A DNA stretch of 64,000 bases, from contig NZ_MTBP01000001.1 in assembly GCF_002911665.1 (NCBI RefSeq), positions 1-64,000 on the forward strand, given 5' to 3'. The position numbers and the translations under genes were made by a program. Every line of letters starts with the position of its first letter. Position 1 is the first letter of the stretch. Below, piece by piece: positions 8,869 through 17,275 of the stretch. The stretch comes from Actinomadura rubteroloni (GTDB lineage: Bacteria; Actinomycetota; Actinomycetes; Streptosporangiales; Streptosporangiaceae). The notes beneath the pieces are model-generated. The model did no database searches. It was not told the origin of the DNA and saw only the letters and a program-made list of their open reading frames with translations.

Positions 8869-11064
8869 GTGTCCATCCCACCTGCCGTCGGTCGTTACCG
8901 CATCGAGCGCGTCCTCGGATCCGGGGCGTTCGCGTCGGTGTGGCTCGGGCACGACGACGCCCTCGACTCCCAGGTCGCCATCAAGGTCCTGTCCGGCAGC
9001 CTCGTGGACGACCTCGACGTCCGCAGCCGGTTCCTCGAAGAGGCCCGGATCCTGCGCCGTGCCGACTCCGACCGGCTCGTGCGCGTCCACGACATCGGCG
9101 AACTGCCGGACCGGCGGCCCTATTTCGTCATGCCGTACGCCGACCGGGGGACGCTCGCGGACCGGATGCGCGACCGTCCGCTGCCGGTCGCCGAGGCGCT
9201 GGCGCTGGCCGAGGAGATCGCCTACGGCGTCGAGGTGATCAACGCGCTGGGCGTGATCCACCGGGACCTGAAGCCGTCCAACGTGCTGTTCCAGACGGCG
9301 CGCGGCGGCGGGGAGAAGCTGCTCATCGCCGACCTCGGGCTGGCGAAGGCGCTCGCGCACGCGTCCGGGGCGTTCACGCTGCCCGTCGGGACGCCCGGGT
9401 ACATGTCGCCCGAGCAGGCGCGGTTCGGCGGCGGGCTGGACGTGCGCGCCGACGTGTACGGGCTCGGCGCGCTGACCTATCACATGCTCGCGGGCCGTCC
9501 GCCTGGCCCCGCGCCCGTGCGCCGACGGCCGGGCGAGCTGCGCGAGGGCGTCCCGGCCGAGGTGGACGAGGTGATCGTGCGCGCGCTGGACGCCGAACGC
9601 GACCGCCGCCACCCGACGGCGCAGGCGTTCGCCGAAGCGGTGGCCGCCCTGCGCGCAACTCTCCCCGCCCCACACGACCCACCCACCGGGCCGCCGTCCG
9701 GCCCGCCCGCCGGGCCGCCTGTCGGCCCGCCCCCCGGCACGCCCGCCAACGCGCCCGCTGGGTCGCCCGGCGGCCCGTCCGCAAGCACAATGCCCGGCAC
9801 GCCCGCTCACACGTCCGCCGATCCAGCCCCGGGCGCACCCGGCGGGCCGCCCGCTGGTGCGACGCCCGGCCCGCCCGTCGGCCCAACCCCCGGCGTGCCT
9901 CCCGGGCCACCCGTCGGCGCGCCGTCCGGCACGCCCGCCGGCCCGCCTGGTGGCCCGTCCGGGGGGCCGCCCTCTGGTGCGCCGTCCGGCGCGCCTTCTG
10001 GTCGAGGCGCCAGTGCGCCCGGCGGGCCGTCAGGCATGCCCGCCGGGCCAGGCGCCGGTGCGGCGCCCGGCACGCCGTCCGGTGCGTCCGCTGGTCCGCC
10101 CGGTGGGGCGCCGACCGGGCGGTCCGGCGGGGAGTCCGGACGGGGGGTCGATCCGGACGTGACGGTGCGGGATCATCCGCGCTCGTCGGGGCCACGGCCC
10201 GTTCCGGCGGGGCGGCATGAGCCGTTCGAGTCGCTCGCGCCGGACGAGAGCGAGCCGACCGTCGTGGACCGTCCGTCGCGTGCGCCGGGTGGTGAGGACC
10301 GGACGCTCGCGCTGCCCGCCATGCCGCCGCACCCGATGCCGCCTCCGCCGCGTCCGCAGCCGGGGCCGCCGCACGGCGCGGACGGACGCGGCGGGCCGCC
10401 GCCGTACCGGCCGGGCGAGCCGCAGGTCGGGGCTCCGCAGGGGGCGGCGCCGCGTGGTTCGTCGCGGAAGAACGTGACGATGGTGGCGGTCGGCGCGGTC
10501 GTTCTCGTGGTCGCGCTCGCGGGCGGGCTGCTGCTCGGCAAGCTGTTCTCCGGTGGCAAGGAGAAGCCGAAGCGGGCCGCGCTGCCCGCGGACTTCGTCC
10601 AGCTCGGCGACGCGTCCGGGCACATCCGGTTCGCGGCGCCGAAGGCGTGGCCGAAGGCTGCGGAGCCGACCTGGACGCCGTCGTCGGTCGGCCTGGACGA
10701 CGCGACGCCCCGTCCGGTGCTGCGCGCGACGCCGAGCCTCGCGGCGTTCCTCGGCGACGGCCGGGGACCGGGCGTCTTCGTCGGGCTGACGAAGGACGTC
10801 GCGAACGGCAAACTCCCGCCGTCCGGCGCGGCCAGGCACCCGCAGTGCACGCAGGGCGCGCCGGAGAGCTACACGTCGCCGGACAAGGCGCTGACCGGCA
10901 CGATCACCCGGTTCACCGCCTGCCGCGCGGGGACGCCGACGGTCACCGAGGTCGGCCTGCGCGACCGGGGCGGACGGTTCGGCGCGTGGGTGCGCGTCAA
11001 GGAGACCGACGCCCGGAAGCTGACGACCACCATCCTCGACTCGCTCCGCCTCACCGCTCCCTGA
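8869..11064 (+). CDS. Membrane Ser/Thr protein kinase (PknB-type) with Pro/Gly linker
   Basis: The 731-residue protein has an N-terminal kinase domain: glycine loop VLGSGAFASV (15-24), Lys39, catalytic HRDLKPSN (Asp133) and a DLG variant of the metal-binding DFG (Asp155). Then comes a roughly 160-residue linker of Gly-Pro-Pro/Gly-Ala-Pro repeats, a single membrane helix at about 536-557, and a roughly 170-residue extracellular domain lacking PASTA repeats. The GTG start at 8869 directly precedes the conserved GRYRIERVLG. The ligand sensed is unknown. It is divergent from an ECF sigma factor, an arrangement consistent with phosphorylation-controlled sigma activity, which is inference. Confidence 0.93.
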   Translation: MSIPPAVGRYRIERVLGSGAFASVWLGHDDALDSQVAIKVLSGSLVDDLDVRSRFLEEARILRRADSDRLVRVHDIGELPDRRPYFVMPYADRGTLADRMRDRPLPVAEALALAEEIAYGVEVINALGVIHRDLKPSNVLFQTARGGGEKLLIADLGLAKALAHASGAFTLPVGTPGYMSPEQARFGGGLDVRADVYGLGALTYHMLAGRPPGPAPVRRRPGELREGVPAEVDEVIVRALDAERDRRHPTAQAFAEAVAALRATLPAPHDPPTGPPSGPPAGPPVGPPPGTPANAPAGSPGGPSASTMPGTPAHTSADPAPGAPGGPPAGATPGPPVGPTPGVPPGPPVGAPSGTPAGPPGGPSGGPPSGAPSGAPSGRGASAPGGPSGMPAGPGAGAAPGTPSGASAGPPGGAPTGRSGGESGRGVDPDVTVRDHPRSSGPRPVPAGRHEPFESLAPDESEPTVVDRPSRAPGGEDRTLALPAMPPHPMPPPPRPQPGPPHGADGRGGPPPYRPGEPQVGAPQGAAPRGSSRKNVTMVAVGAVVLVVALAGGLLLGKLFSGGKEKPKRAALPADFVQLGDASGHIRFAAPKAWPKAAEPTWTPSSVGLDDATPRPVLRATPSLAAFLGDGRGPGVFVGLTKDVANGKLPPSGAARHPQCTQGAPESYTSPDKALTGTITRFTACRAGTPTVTEVGLRDRGGRFGAWVRVKETDARKLTTTILDSLRLTAP
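9664..10140 (+). repeat. Pro/Gly-coding low-complexity tract in the kinase gene
   Basis: Degenerate short repeats of the type GGGCCGCCCG and GGCACGCCC encode G-P-P/G-A-P units in the kinase linker. The unit is not exactly periodic, but the composition is extreme and the third bases vary, which suggests old repeat expansion under selection for the protein. Confidence 0.6.
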
Positions 11065-11082
11065 CCTGCACGTCCACTCCCA

Positions 11083-11107
11083 GGCGACCGCGCCCAGCGC
11101 GGTCGCC
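11083..11107 (+). terminator. Terminator after the kinase gene
   Basis: GGCGACCGCG, a 5-nt loop and CGCGGTCGCC form a perfect 10-pair hairpin 18 nt beyond the kinase stop codon, followed by TCGTCGTCGT. Confidence 0.75.
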
Positions 11108-11146
11108 TCGTCGTCGTGCCCGGGAATGCCAGTTGCATCGCGAGTG

Positions 11147-11165
11147 TTCACCGATATATCGTGAA
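11147..11165. promoter_or_regulatory. Dyad upstream of the PadR gene (probable autoregulatory operator)
   Basis: TTCAC, C, GATATATC, GTGAA is a near-perfect dyad of 19 nt, 28 nt before the start codon. It is AT-rich against its surroundings. Its placement fits autorepression by the PadR protein. Confidence 0.55.
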
Positions 11166-11193
11166 GCATCGTCGAACGATAAGGAGAACCACG

Positions 11194-11772
11194 ATGCGTG
11201 GAAACCACCACTCTCAGGACCATGAGACCCGGCGCCGCCGCGACCCCTTCGGCTGGGGACCGGCGTTCGGCCCGGGCTTCGGCCCCGGCGGACCCGGCGG
11301 CCGGGGCCGCGGCGGACGCGGCCGGCGCACCCGGCGCGGCAACGTCCGCGCCGCCCTGCTCGCCCTGCTCGCCGAACGTCCCATGCACGGCTACGAGATG
11401 ATCCAGGAACTCGACTCCCGCACCGGCGGCGTCTGGCGCCCGAGCCCCGGCTCGGTCTACCCGACGCTCCAGATGCTGGAGGACGAGGGCCTCATCACCG
11501 GGGCGGAGCAGGGCGGCAAGCGCCTCTTCTCCCTCACCGAGACCGGCCGCGCCGACGCGGGCGCGCAGAACGCCGCCCCCTGGGACGAGGTCACCGCCGC
11601 CGCAGGCGAGAACGCGCTGCGCGGCCGGGAGGCCGTCGGCCAGCTCATGGGAGCACTGCACCAGGTCATGGCGGTCGGCAGCGAGGAGCAGAAGGCGCGG
11701 GCGCTGGACGTCGTCAACGACGCCCGCCGCCGCGTCTACGGCATCCTCGCCGACGACCCCGCGGCCGAATGA
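11194..11772 (+). CDS. PadR-family transcriptional regulator
   Basis: The 192-residue protein has a Gly/Pro/Arg-rich N-terminus (FGPGFGPGGPGGRGRGGRG) before a PadR winged helix: RGNVRAALLALLAERPMHGYEMIQEL, then WRPSPGSVYPTLQMLEDEGLI and GKRLFSLTETGR. A C-terminal helix (GQLMGALHQVMAVGSEEQKARALDVVNDAR) would dimerise it. The start ATG follows AAGGAGAACC. No transporter or enzyme partner is adjacent, so the target beyond its own promoter is unknown. Confidence 0.92.
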   Translation: MRGNHHSQDHETRRRRDPFGWGPAFGPGFGPGGPGGRGRGGRGRRTRRGNVRAALLALLAERPMHGYEMIQELDSRTGGVWRPSPGSVYPTLQMLEDEGLITGAEQGGKRLFSLTETGRADAGAQNAAPWDEVTAAAGENALRGREAVGQLMGALHQVMAVGSEEQKARALDVVNDARRRVYGILADDPAAE

Positions 11773-11802
11773 ACCCGGGAGGCCGGCCGGGGTCGGCCGG
11801 CC

Positions 11803-11835
11803 GGTGGGCGCCGCGCCCCGCGCGCGGCGCCCACC
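11803..11835. terminator. Bidirectional terminator between padR and 11837-12553
   Basis: GGTGGGCGCCGCG and CGCGGCGCCCACC form a perfect 13-pair hairpin with a 7-nt loop between convergent genes. A second hairpin, GGCCGGCC...GGCCGGCC, lies immediately to its left. Confidence 0.75.
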
Positions 11836-11836
11836 G

Positions 11837-12553
11837 TCAGCCCGGGAAGGGCGCGAGACGGGCGTACTGGTCGTCCACGTACAGCTTCTTCCACAGGTAG
11901 AGCCGCAGGTCGGCGCGCCGGACGGACGAACGCACCGGGACCTGGACGGTCGTCCGCACGAGGAACGCCGACGCGGGCGGGAGGTAGCGGTCGTCGCCGT
12001 CGCCGGGCAGCAGCGCGCCGCCCGCCAGGTTGCGCACGACCTCGCTGCGGGTGGGCGGGGTGCACATGGCGTCCGGGACGCCCGTCTGCCACATGCAGCG
12101 ACCCCGGTCCCGCGCGGCCAGCAGGTCCTTCTTCAGGAACAGGTCGGCGGGGAAGTCGAGCAGCGCCTTCGCGGTCGGCGACGGGTTCGCCAGCACGTAC
12201 TCGATGTAAGCGGACGATCCGGACGCCCCGCCGGTCACCGCCGCGACCCGGTAGCGCGACCCGTCCGTCGTCGCCACGTCCACCGGACGGCCCGCGTCGG
12301 CGAACGCGGCGTCCAGGTCCCCGCTCGTCGTCACGGCGGGCGGCGCGTCGTCGCCCCTGCCGGGCAGGAACACGAACGCGACCACCCCGAGGACCGCGAG
12401 GACCGCCACCGCCACGGCGGCGAACCCGGTCCGGCGCCCGCCGCCCCCGCGCCGCCCGCCCGGCGCGCCGATCCGCACCTCGACACCGCTCGTCTCCCGG
12501 AACCCCAGCGGTGCGCTCGCCGGTCGGTCGTCCACCGTTCGCCTGCCCTTCAC
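11837..12553 (-). CDS. Membrane-anchored extracytoplasmic protein, hypothetical
   Basis: The 238-residue protein has a short cytoplasmic N-terminus with a Gly/Arg-rich stretch, one membrane helix (GFAAVAVAVLAVLGVVAFVFLPG, about residues 43-65), and an external domain of about 170 residues. Two cysteines (RGRCMWQTGVPDAMC) are spaced for a disulfide. Strand-rich segments such as SSAYIEYVLANPS and FLVRTTVQVPV suggest a beta-sandwich. The start is GTG. No family was recognised. It is separated from otsB by 125 nt on the same strand. Confidence 0.75.
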   Translation of the reverse strand: MKGRRTVDDRPASAPLGFRETSGVEVRIGAPGGRRGGGGRRTGFAAVAVAVLAVLGVVAFVFLPGRGDDAPPAVTTSGDLDAAFADAGRPVDVATTDGSRYRVAAVTGGASGSSAYIEYVLANPSPTAKALLDFPADLFLKKDLLAARDRGRCMWQTGVPDAMCTPPTRSEVVRNLAGGALLPGDGDDRYLPPASAFLVRTTVQVPVRSSVRRADLRLYLWKKLYVDDQYARLAPFPG

Positions 12554-12678
12554 GCGCGCGTCACCTCGGGACCGACGACATTGTGGCGCACGGCGGCGGC
12601 GCGTCCAGGGGCGGGCCCGAACACGCGCGGGGATCGACAGTCCGCCGCGCGGGGTTTGTCACCGGCGGCGCGCGGCGG

Positions 12679-13479
12679 TCAGGGCAGCAGGCCGTCCAGG
12701 AAGGCGACGACGCCGGGCGGGCCGTCGACCACGACGTCCGCGCGGGCCGCGAGTTCGGTGACCTCCGCCGACCCGCTGCACACCTTGACGACCGGGACGC
12801 CCGCGTCGCGCAGGTCGTCCAGCGCGTCGAACGCCGCGAGGTCGCCGAGGTCGTCGCCCGCGAACAGCACCGCCGACGGGTCGGCGCGCTCGGCGAGGAA
12901 GCCGCGCAGCGCCGCGCCCTTGTCCATGCCCGGCGGACGCAGCTCCAGCACGAACCGTCCCGGCTCCACGGCGAGGCCCGTCCGCTCGGCGAGCGCGGCG
13001 AGCAGGCTGCGCAGCCGGTCCAGCGCGACCTGCGGCTCCGCGCAGCGGCGCGTGTGGACGGCCAGCGCGAGCCCCTTGTCCTCCACGAACACCTCGGGCG
13101 GCGCGCCGGACGCGGCCAGGATGCCGGGGATCTTCGCGCGGGCCTCGGCGACGCCCGGCGGCGGCTCGGGGACGGTCAGCGTCCCCGACTCCCACCGCTC
13201 GCGCCCGTACTGGCCGAGGACGACCAGCCCGTCGATCCCCGCGAACCCGCCGTACTCCACCGCGATCCCCGCCGGCCGTCCCGTGATGACCGCGAGACCG
13301 CCGAGCCGGGGCGCGAGCCGGGCGAGGGCGCCGGCCGCGCCCGGATGCGCGCGGGCCGCCGCCGGATCGTCCACGATCGGGGCGAGGGTGCCGTCGAAGT
13401 CCAGCCCGAGGACGGCGGTGGAGGGGTGGGAGCGCAGCGCGTCGAGACCGTCCGCGCCGACGGACGTGACGGAAGTCAT
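12679..13479 (-). CDS. otsB: Trehalose-6-phosphate phosphatase
   Basis: The 266-residue HAD-family phosphatase has motif I LGLDFDGTLAPIVDDP, motif II VITGR, and a C-terminal VLFAGDDLGDLAAFDAL with the metal-binding acidic pair. It removes phosphate from trehalose-6-phosphate made by the OtsA-like enzyme at 6821. The likely start is MTSVTSVGADG, six codons inside a longer frame. Downstream of a DUF3263 gene with 19 nt between, it is probably co-transcribed with it. Confidence 0.93.
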   Translation of the reverse strand: MTSVTSVGADGLDALRSHPSTAVLGLDFDGTLAPIVDDPAAARAHPGAAGALARLAPRLGGLAVITGRPAGIAVEYGGFAGIDGLVVLGQYGRERWESGTLTVPEPPPGVAEARAKIPGILAASGAPPEVFVEDKGLALAVHTRRCAEPQVALDRLRSLLAALAERTGLAVEPGRFVLELRPPGMDKGAALRGFLAERADPSAVLFAGDDLGDLAAFDALDDLRDAGVPVVKVCSGSAEVTELAARADVVVDGPPGVVAFLDGLLP

Positions 13480-13498
13480 CCCCCCAGTCTCCCCCACG

Positions 13499-13819
13499 TC
13501 ACGGACGGATGCCGAGCCGCCGCGCGGCGCGCCGGCGCTGCCGCTGCGAGCGCGTCCGGCGCAGCCGCTTCACGAGCATCGGGTCGTGCTCCATCGCCTC
13601 CGGACGGTCGATGAGGAGGTTGAGGAGCTGGTAGTACCGCGTCGAGGACATGTCGAAGAGTTCGCGGATGGCCTGCTCTTTCGCGCCCGCGTACTTCCAC
13701 CAGCGGCGCTCGAACGCGAGGATCTGGCGGTCGCGCTCGGAGAGGAGGTCGGCCGGGAAGACGTCGTCGTCGTTCTCCAGCTCAGGGTCGATCGGGTCCA
13801 GGGCTGAGCCGTCGTTCAT
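13499..13819 (-). CDS. DUF3263 family protein
   Basis: The 106-residue protein contains LLSERDRQILAFERRWWKYAGAKEQAIRELFDMSSTRYYQLLNLLID, the signature of actinobacterial DUF3263, which looks like a small helix-turn-helix. The C-terminus is strongly basic (LVKRLRRTRSQRQRRRAARRLG), consistent with nucleic-acid binding. It precedes otsB as in other actinobacteria. Its function is unknown. Confidence 0.88.
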   Translation of the reverse strand: MNDGSALDPIDPELENDDDVFPADLLSERDRQILAFERRWWKYAGAKEQAIRELFDMSSTRYYQLLNLLIDRPEAMEHDPMLVKRLRRTRSQRQRRRAARRLGIRP

Positions 13820-13984
13820 GCTGCCGTCCTGTCGGGGGAACGCCCCCGGTCCCCTCTGTGGTCACTAATCCCGGGCTGTCCGGGTTCGGCCGGTGCCATC
13901 GTACGCGTCCGGGACGACACGCACCCGACGTTCGCGGTACACACGGGCGACGGGCGGAAACCCGCGACGGGTCCGCCGCGTTAA

Positions 13985-14019
13985 AGTGTGCACGGTGCAT
14001 CCGTACCGTGACGCACACT
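13985..14019. promoter_or_regulatory. Inverted repeat before the MarR gene (probable operator)
   Basis: AGTGTGC-ACGGT, an 8-nt centre, ACCGT-GAC-GCACACT: both the outer and inner arms are complementary, over 35 nt. It ends 17 nt before the start codon. It probably binds the MarR-type product as an autoregulator. Confidence 0.6.
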
Positions 14020-14036
14020 GGACGGGAGACCCGCAC

Positions 14037-14609
14037 ATGGCGCCGCAGAACGAGCCGGACGAGCTGTCCGACCCCGTGCTCGCCGACGTCTCGCTCGCCC
14101 TGTTCCACCTGCGTCGCGTCTGGTTCAAACCGGACCTCATGCGCCGCATCCGCGCCCAGACCGCCGACGGGCCCGGCGGCCGTCCGCTCCAGATCTCCAA
14201 CCTCATGGTCGTCCAGGCCGTGGCCGCGCTGACCGCGTTCTGCGCCGAGCAGCGGCCCGAGGGCGAGGTCACGGTCGGGGCCGTCGCGGACCGGCTGGAG
14301 ATCGACCCGTCCACCGCGTCCCGGCTCGTCGGGCACGCCATCGACGCGGGCCTGGTGTCGCGGCGGCCGTCGCCGCTGGACGCGCGCCGCGCCAACCTCG
14401 GGCTGACCGAGGCCGGGGAGCGCGTCAAGCGGGTCGCCGAGCGGTTCCGCCGCGCCTACCTGGACGAGCTGATGGACGGCTGGACGCCCGCCGAACGCGC
14501 CGAGTTCGCCCGGCTCCTCACCCGGTTCGCCGAGACGGCCGCCCGCTACCCGACCGAGGCCGACCGGGTGGACCGCATCTTCGCGGCGGCCGAGGTCTCC
14601 GCCGACTGA
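14037..14609 (+). CDS. MarR-family transcriptional regulator
   Basis: The 190-residue protein has a winged helix: EVTVGAVADRLEIDPSTASRLVGHAIDAGLVSRRPSPLDARRANLGLTEAGERV. It is longer than a minimal MarR because of an N-terminal helical section (VSLALFHLRRVWFKPDLMRRIRAQ). The start MAPQNEPDEL follows GGGAGACC. The neighbouring SHOCT protein is convergent, so no target gene is indicated apart from itself. Confidence 0.88.
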   Translation: MAPQNEPDELSDPVLADVSLALFHLRRVWFKPDLMRRIRAQTADGPGGRPLQISNLMVVQAVAALTAFCAEQRPEGEVTVGAVADRLEIDPSTASRLVGHAIDAGLVSRRPSPLDARRANLGLTEAGERVKRVAERFRRAYLDELMDGWTPAERAEFARLLTRFAETAARYPTEADRVDRIFAAAEVSAD

Positions 14610-14642
14610 CGCCCGTCCCTGCGGCGGACCGCGCGGCGGCGG

Positions 14643-14903
14643 TCAGCCGTCGTAGCGCAGGACGGCCAGGCGGGCGTGGTACTCGTCCTCGTCGATCTCC
14701 CCACGGGCGAAGCGGTCGGCGAGCAGCACGCGGGCGTTCCGCGTCGGATCCTGCACGGTCGCGGGCCTGGCCGTCACGCGGCGCCGGACGAGCACGAACC
14801 CGCCGCCCAGCACGAGCGCCCACAACAGCGGGAACAGCGGCCAGAAGGCGTGCGGGCCGCCGGAGTCGTTCCAGGGGCCGTGGGCGAGCACGGTGGTGAA
14901 CAT
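14643..14903 (-). CDS. Small membrane protein with a SHOCT domain
   Basis: The 86-residue protein has one membrane helix (HAFWPLFPLLWALVLGGGFVLVRRR) and a C-terminal SHOCT motif, ARVLLADRFARGEIDEDEYHARLAVL. SHOCT domains are short oligomerisation or binding modules of unknown role. It is transcribed toward the MarR gene. Confidence 0.85.
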   Translation of the reverse strand: MFTTVLAHGPWNDSGGPHAFWPLFPLLWALVLGGGFVLVRRRVTARPATVQDPTRNARVLLADRFARGEIDEDEYHARLAVLRYDG

Positions 14904-15002
14904 GGATCGTCCCTTCTCTCGGTGGACGATCCGATCGTGCCTCTCCCTCGCCGCGCGCCGCGTCGTCCCGCCGGAGGCATCCGCGCTACGCCGCCGGGCG
15001 TA

Positions 15003-17147
15003 TCACCACCAGGGCGGACGGTACTCGTCGTCCTGCTCGGCGTCCCTCGGCACGGACGCGCCCGGCGGCTCCTCCGGCGGCGTGGCCGGCTCCGGACGCC
15101 CGGCGGGCTCGTCGTCCTCGTCCGGCAAGAAAGGCTCACGCAAAGCCCGCTGCCGGAACCGCTCCCACTCGTCGTCGTCGAAGACGGGCCCGGTGTACTC
15201 GTCGTCGTCCTCACCACGCACCCCGGCCGCCTCGAACGTCACATCGACCGGCGCTTTCTCCCCGTCCCCGAACCGTCCACCCGACACCCCCGCCTCACGC
15301 GGCCCGCCCGGCACAGTCGGCACGGCGGGATCACGCGAGGCCACGGGCTCGCGCGACTCAGCCGCCTCGCGCGCCGGACCAGGAGCGTGCGGCGTCGGAG
15401 GGACACGCGGAGCGGCAGGCCCACGCGGCGCGAGCGGGGCACCCGGCGCAGCGGGTGCGGGCGGGGCGCCCGGCGGGACCGGCTCGCGCGGCGCAGCCGC
15501 TTCGCCCGACGTGAAGGGCGTGCGCGGCGCAGCCGCCTCGCGCGGAGCAGCGGGCTCGCGCGACGCGAAAGGAGCGCCCGGCGCAGCGGGTTCACGCGGC
15601 GCAGCGGGTCCGCGCGGCGCGCGAGGGGCACCCGGCGCGGCGGGTCCGCGTGGCGCGCGAGGGGCGCCCGGCGGAGCGGGTTCATGCGGCGCAGCCGGCT
15701 CGCGTGAGGGGACGGGCTTGCGCGGCTCAGCCGGTTCCCTCGGGGCAGTGGGATCGCCTGGTCTGGTCGGCTCGCGGGGTTCGTGTTGTGGGGTGTGGGG
15801 CGCCGGGTGGGGGTTCGGTGGGGTGGAGTTGTTGGGTTTGGGGCGGCGGGGTAGGGCGGGCGGCTCGGTGGGGGTGGGGGGAGTTGGGGGTGCTTGTTCT
15901 GGGCGGCGGCGGCCTCGCCAGCCCAGCACCACGCCGATCAGGACGAGCACTCCGCCGCCCACCAGGATCGCGCGGAGCAACGGGGACGAGCCTGCGGAGC
16001 TCGTGGTCTTCGGGGACGCGGGGGACGCGGTGGGCGGGGGTGTCGTGACCTTGCCGCCGGACGCTCGGTTCAAGGCGCCGGCGGCGCGCATCGCGCGTCC
16101 GGCGTCCAGGGGGCCCGCGCAGGTCGGCGAGCCCGTGGGCTGGCCGGCGCGGGCCGGGGAGCCTTGGACCAGGGCCTGCTTGATCTGGGGCGGGGTGAGA
16201 CTCGGGTAGCGCGAACGGATCAAGGCCGCCACCCCGGCGACGATGGCCGAGGACGGGCTCGTGCCGCTGCCGACCACGTAGCCGCTGCCGGGGCCGGCGC
16301 TGACGATCTCCACTCCGGGGGCGCAGACGCCGACGTACGGACGGTGGTTGCTGTCCTTCCAGAGGCGTCCGTGCTGGTCCAGGGCACCGACGGCGATCAC
16401 GCCGGGGTAGGCGGCCGGGAAGTTGCGGCGGTTGCCCGTCGCGCCGTCGTTCCCGGCGGACGCGATCAGCACCACGTTCCGGCTCAGCGCGTACTTGATC
16501 GCGCTCTCCTCGGCGCGGCTGCCGTTGCCGTAGAGCTGCCCGCCGCCGAGCGACATGTTCACGACCTGCGCGCCGTGGTCCACCGCGTACCGGATGCCCT
16601 GGGCGACGGTGTCGCGGCTGAGGCCCGAGCGGCCCGCGCGGCGCACCGGGTCGTCGTTCTCCCAGGTCACCCGGATGGACAGGATCCGGCTGAGCGGCGC
16701 GACGCCGATGACGCCGCGCCGTCCGCCCGTGCCGTTGCCGTGCCCGGCGATGATGCTGGCCATCGACGTGCCGTGCTGTCCCCAGTAGCGGCTGCCGGGA
16801 CGGCGTTTGCCGCCCGTCAGGTCCGGGCCGCTGAGGACGCGTCCGGCGAGGTCGGGGTGACGGCCGTCCACGCCGGTGTCCAGGACGGCGACCGTCACGC
16901 CCGCGCCGCGCGCGTACCGCCAGGCGCGGGCCGCGCGGATCGTCGTCAGGTGCCATTCGCGGGCGCGGATCTGGTCGGCGGGGGCCCGCAGCAGCGCGTT
17001 CGCGGCGGCGCCCTCGATGGTGCTGGACGCGCCCGTCCCTCCGCCCGGCCACAGTCCGACCGGGACGGCGACGGCGGCGGCCAGCGCCAGCGCGGTCAGC
17101 GCGCCGGTGACACGGGCCGGAGTCCGGCGACGACGTGCCTGGTCCAC
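15003..17147 (-). CDS. Membrane-anchored subtilisin-like protease (mycosin-like) with a long Pro-rich tail
   Basis: The 714-residue protein has a signal/anchor helix (ALTALALAAAVAVPVGLW, about 16-33), an S8 domain with Asp90 (VAVLDTGVDGRHPDL), His125 (GQHGTSMASIIAGHG), oxyanion Asn233 (SAGND) and Ser297 (GSGTSPSSAIVAG), a membrane helix at about 391-410, and a roughly 300-residue cytoplasmic tail of repeated PREPAAPxxP units. The domain order to the second helix matches type VII-associated mycosins, but no esx/ecc genes are near. GTG at 17147 follows a perfect AGGAGG. The Ser loop lacks the usual AAP, reading SPSSA. Confidence 0.88.
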   Translation of the reverse strand: MDQARRRRTPARVTGALTALALAAAVAVPVGLWPGGGTGASSTIEGAAANALLRAPADQIRAREWHLTTIRAARAWRYARGAGVTVAVLDTGVDGRHPDLAGRVLSGPDLTGGKRRPGSRYWGQHGTSMASIIAGHGNGTGGRRGVIGVAPLSRILSIRVTWENDDPVRRAGRSGLSRDTVAQGIRYAVDHGAQVVNMSLGGGQLYGNGSRAEESAIKYALSRNVVLIASAGNDGATGNRRNFPAAYPGVIAVGALDQHGRLWKDSNHRPYVGVCAPGVEIVSAGPGSGYVVGSGTSPSSAIVAGVAALIRSRYPSLTPPQIKQALVQGSPARAGQPTGSPTCAGPLDAGRAMRAAGALNRASGGKVTTPPPTASPASPKTTSSAGSSPLLRAILVGGGVLVLIGVVLGWRGRRRPEQAPPTPPTPTEPPALPRRPKPNNSTPPNPHPAPHTPQHEPREPTRPGDPTAPREPAEPRKPVPSREPAAPHEPAPPGAPRAPRGPAAPGAPRAPRGPAAPREPAAPGAPFASREPAAPREAAAPRTPFTSGEAAAPREPVPPGAPPAPAAPGAPLAPRGPAAPRVPPTPHAPGPAREAAESREPVASRDPAVPTVPGGPREAGVSGGRFGDGEKAPVDVTFEAAGVRGEDDDEYTGPVFDDDEWERFRQRALREPFLPDEDDEPAGRPEPATPPEEPPGASVPRDAEQDDEYRPPWW
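15330..15760 (-). repeat. Pro/Ala/Arg-Glu coding repeat tract in the protease tail
   Basis: Short degenerate repeats of the GGCGCAGCGGGTTCGCGCGG type encode the P-R-E-P-A-A-P and A-P-G-A-P units of the protease tail. They are imperfect in period (about 27-33 nt), in phase, and confined to the region after the second membrane helix. Confidence 0.6.
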
Positions 17148-17275
17148 CGCCGCACCTCCTCCCCCGGCCGCGTTTCCGCGGGAGCCACCCACGGCGGGCA
17201 CGGGGCATTCTTGCAGTTGCGTCCCGGCGGGAGCGACCCCCCTCCGCGCGGCCGGGCCGGGGAGGGGGACGCGCG

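Noticed and set aside
15003..17147. Type VII (ESX) secretion locus
   Set aside because: Only a mycosin-like protease is present; there are no esx, ecc or PE/PPE-type genes around it.
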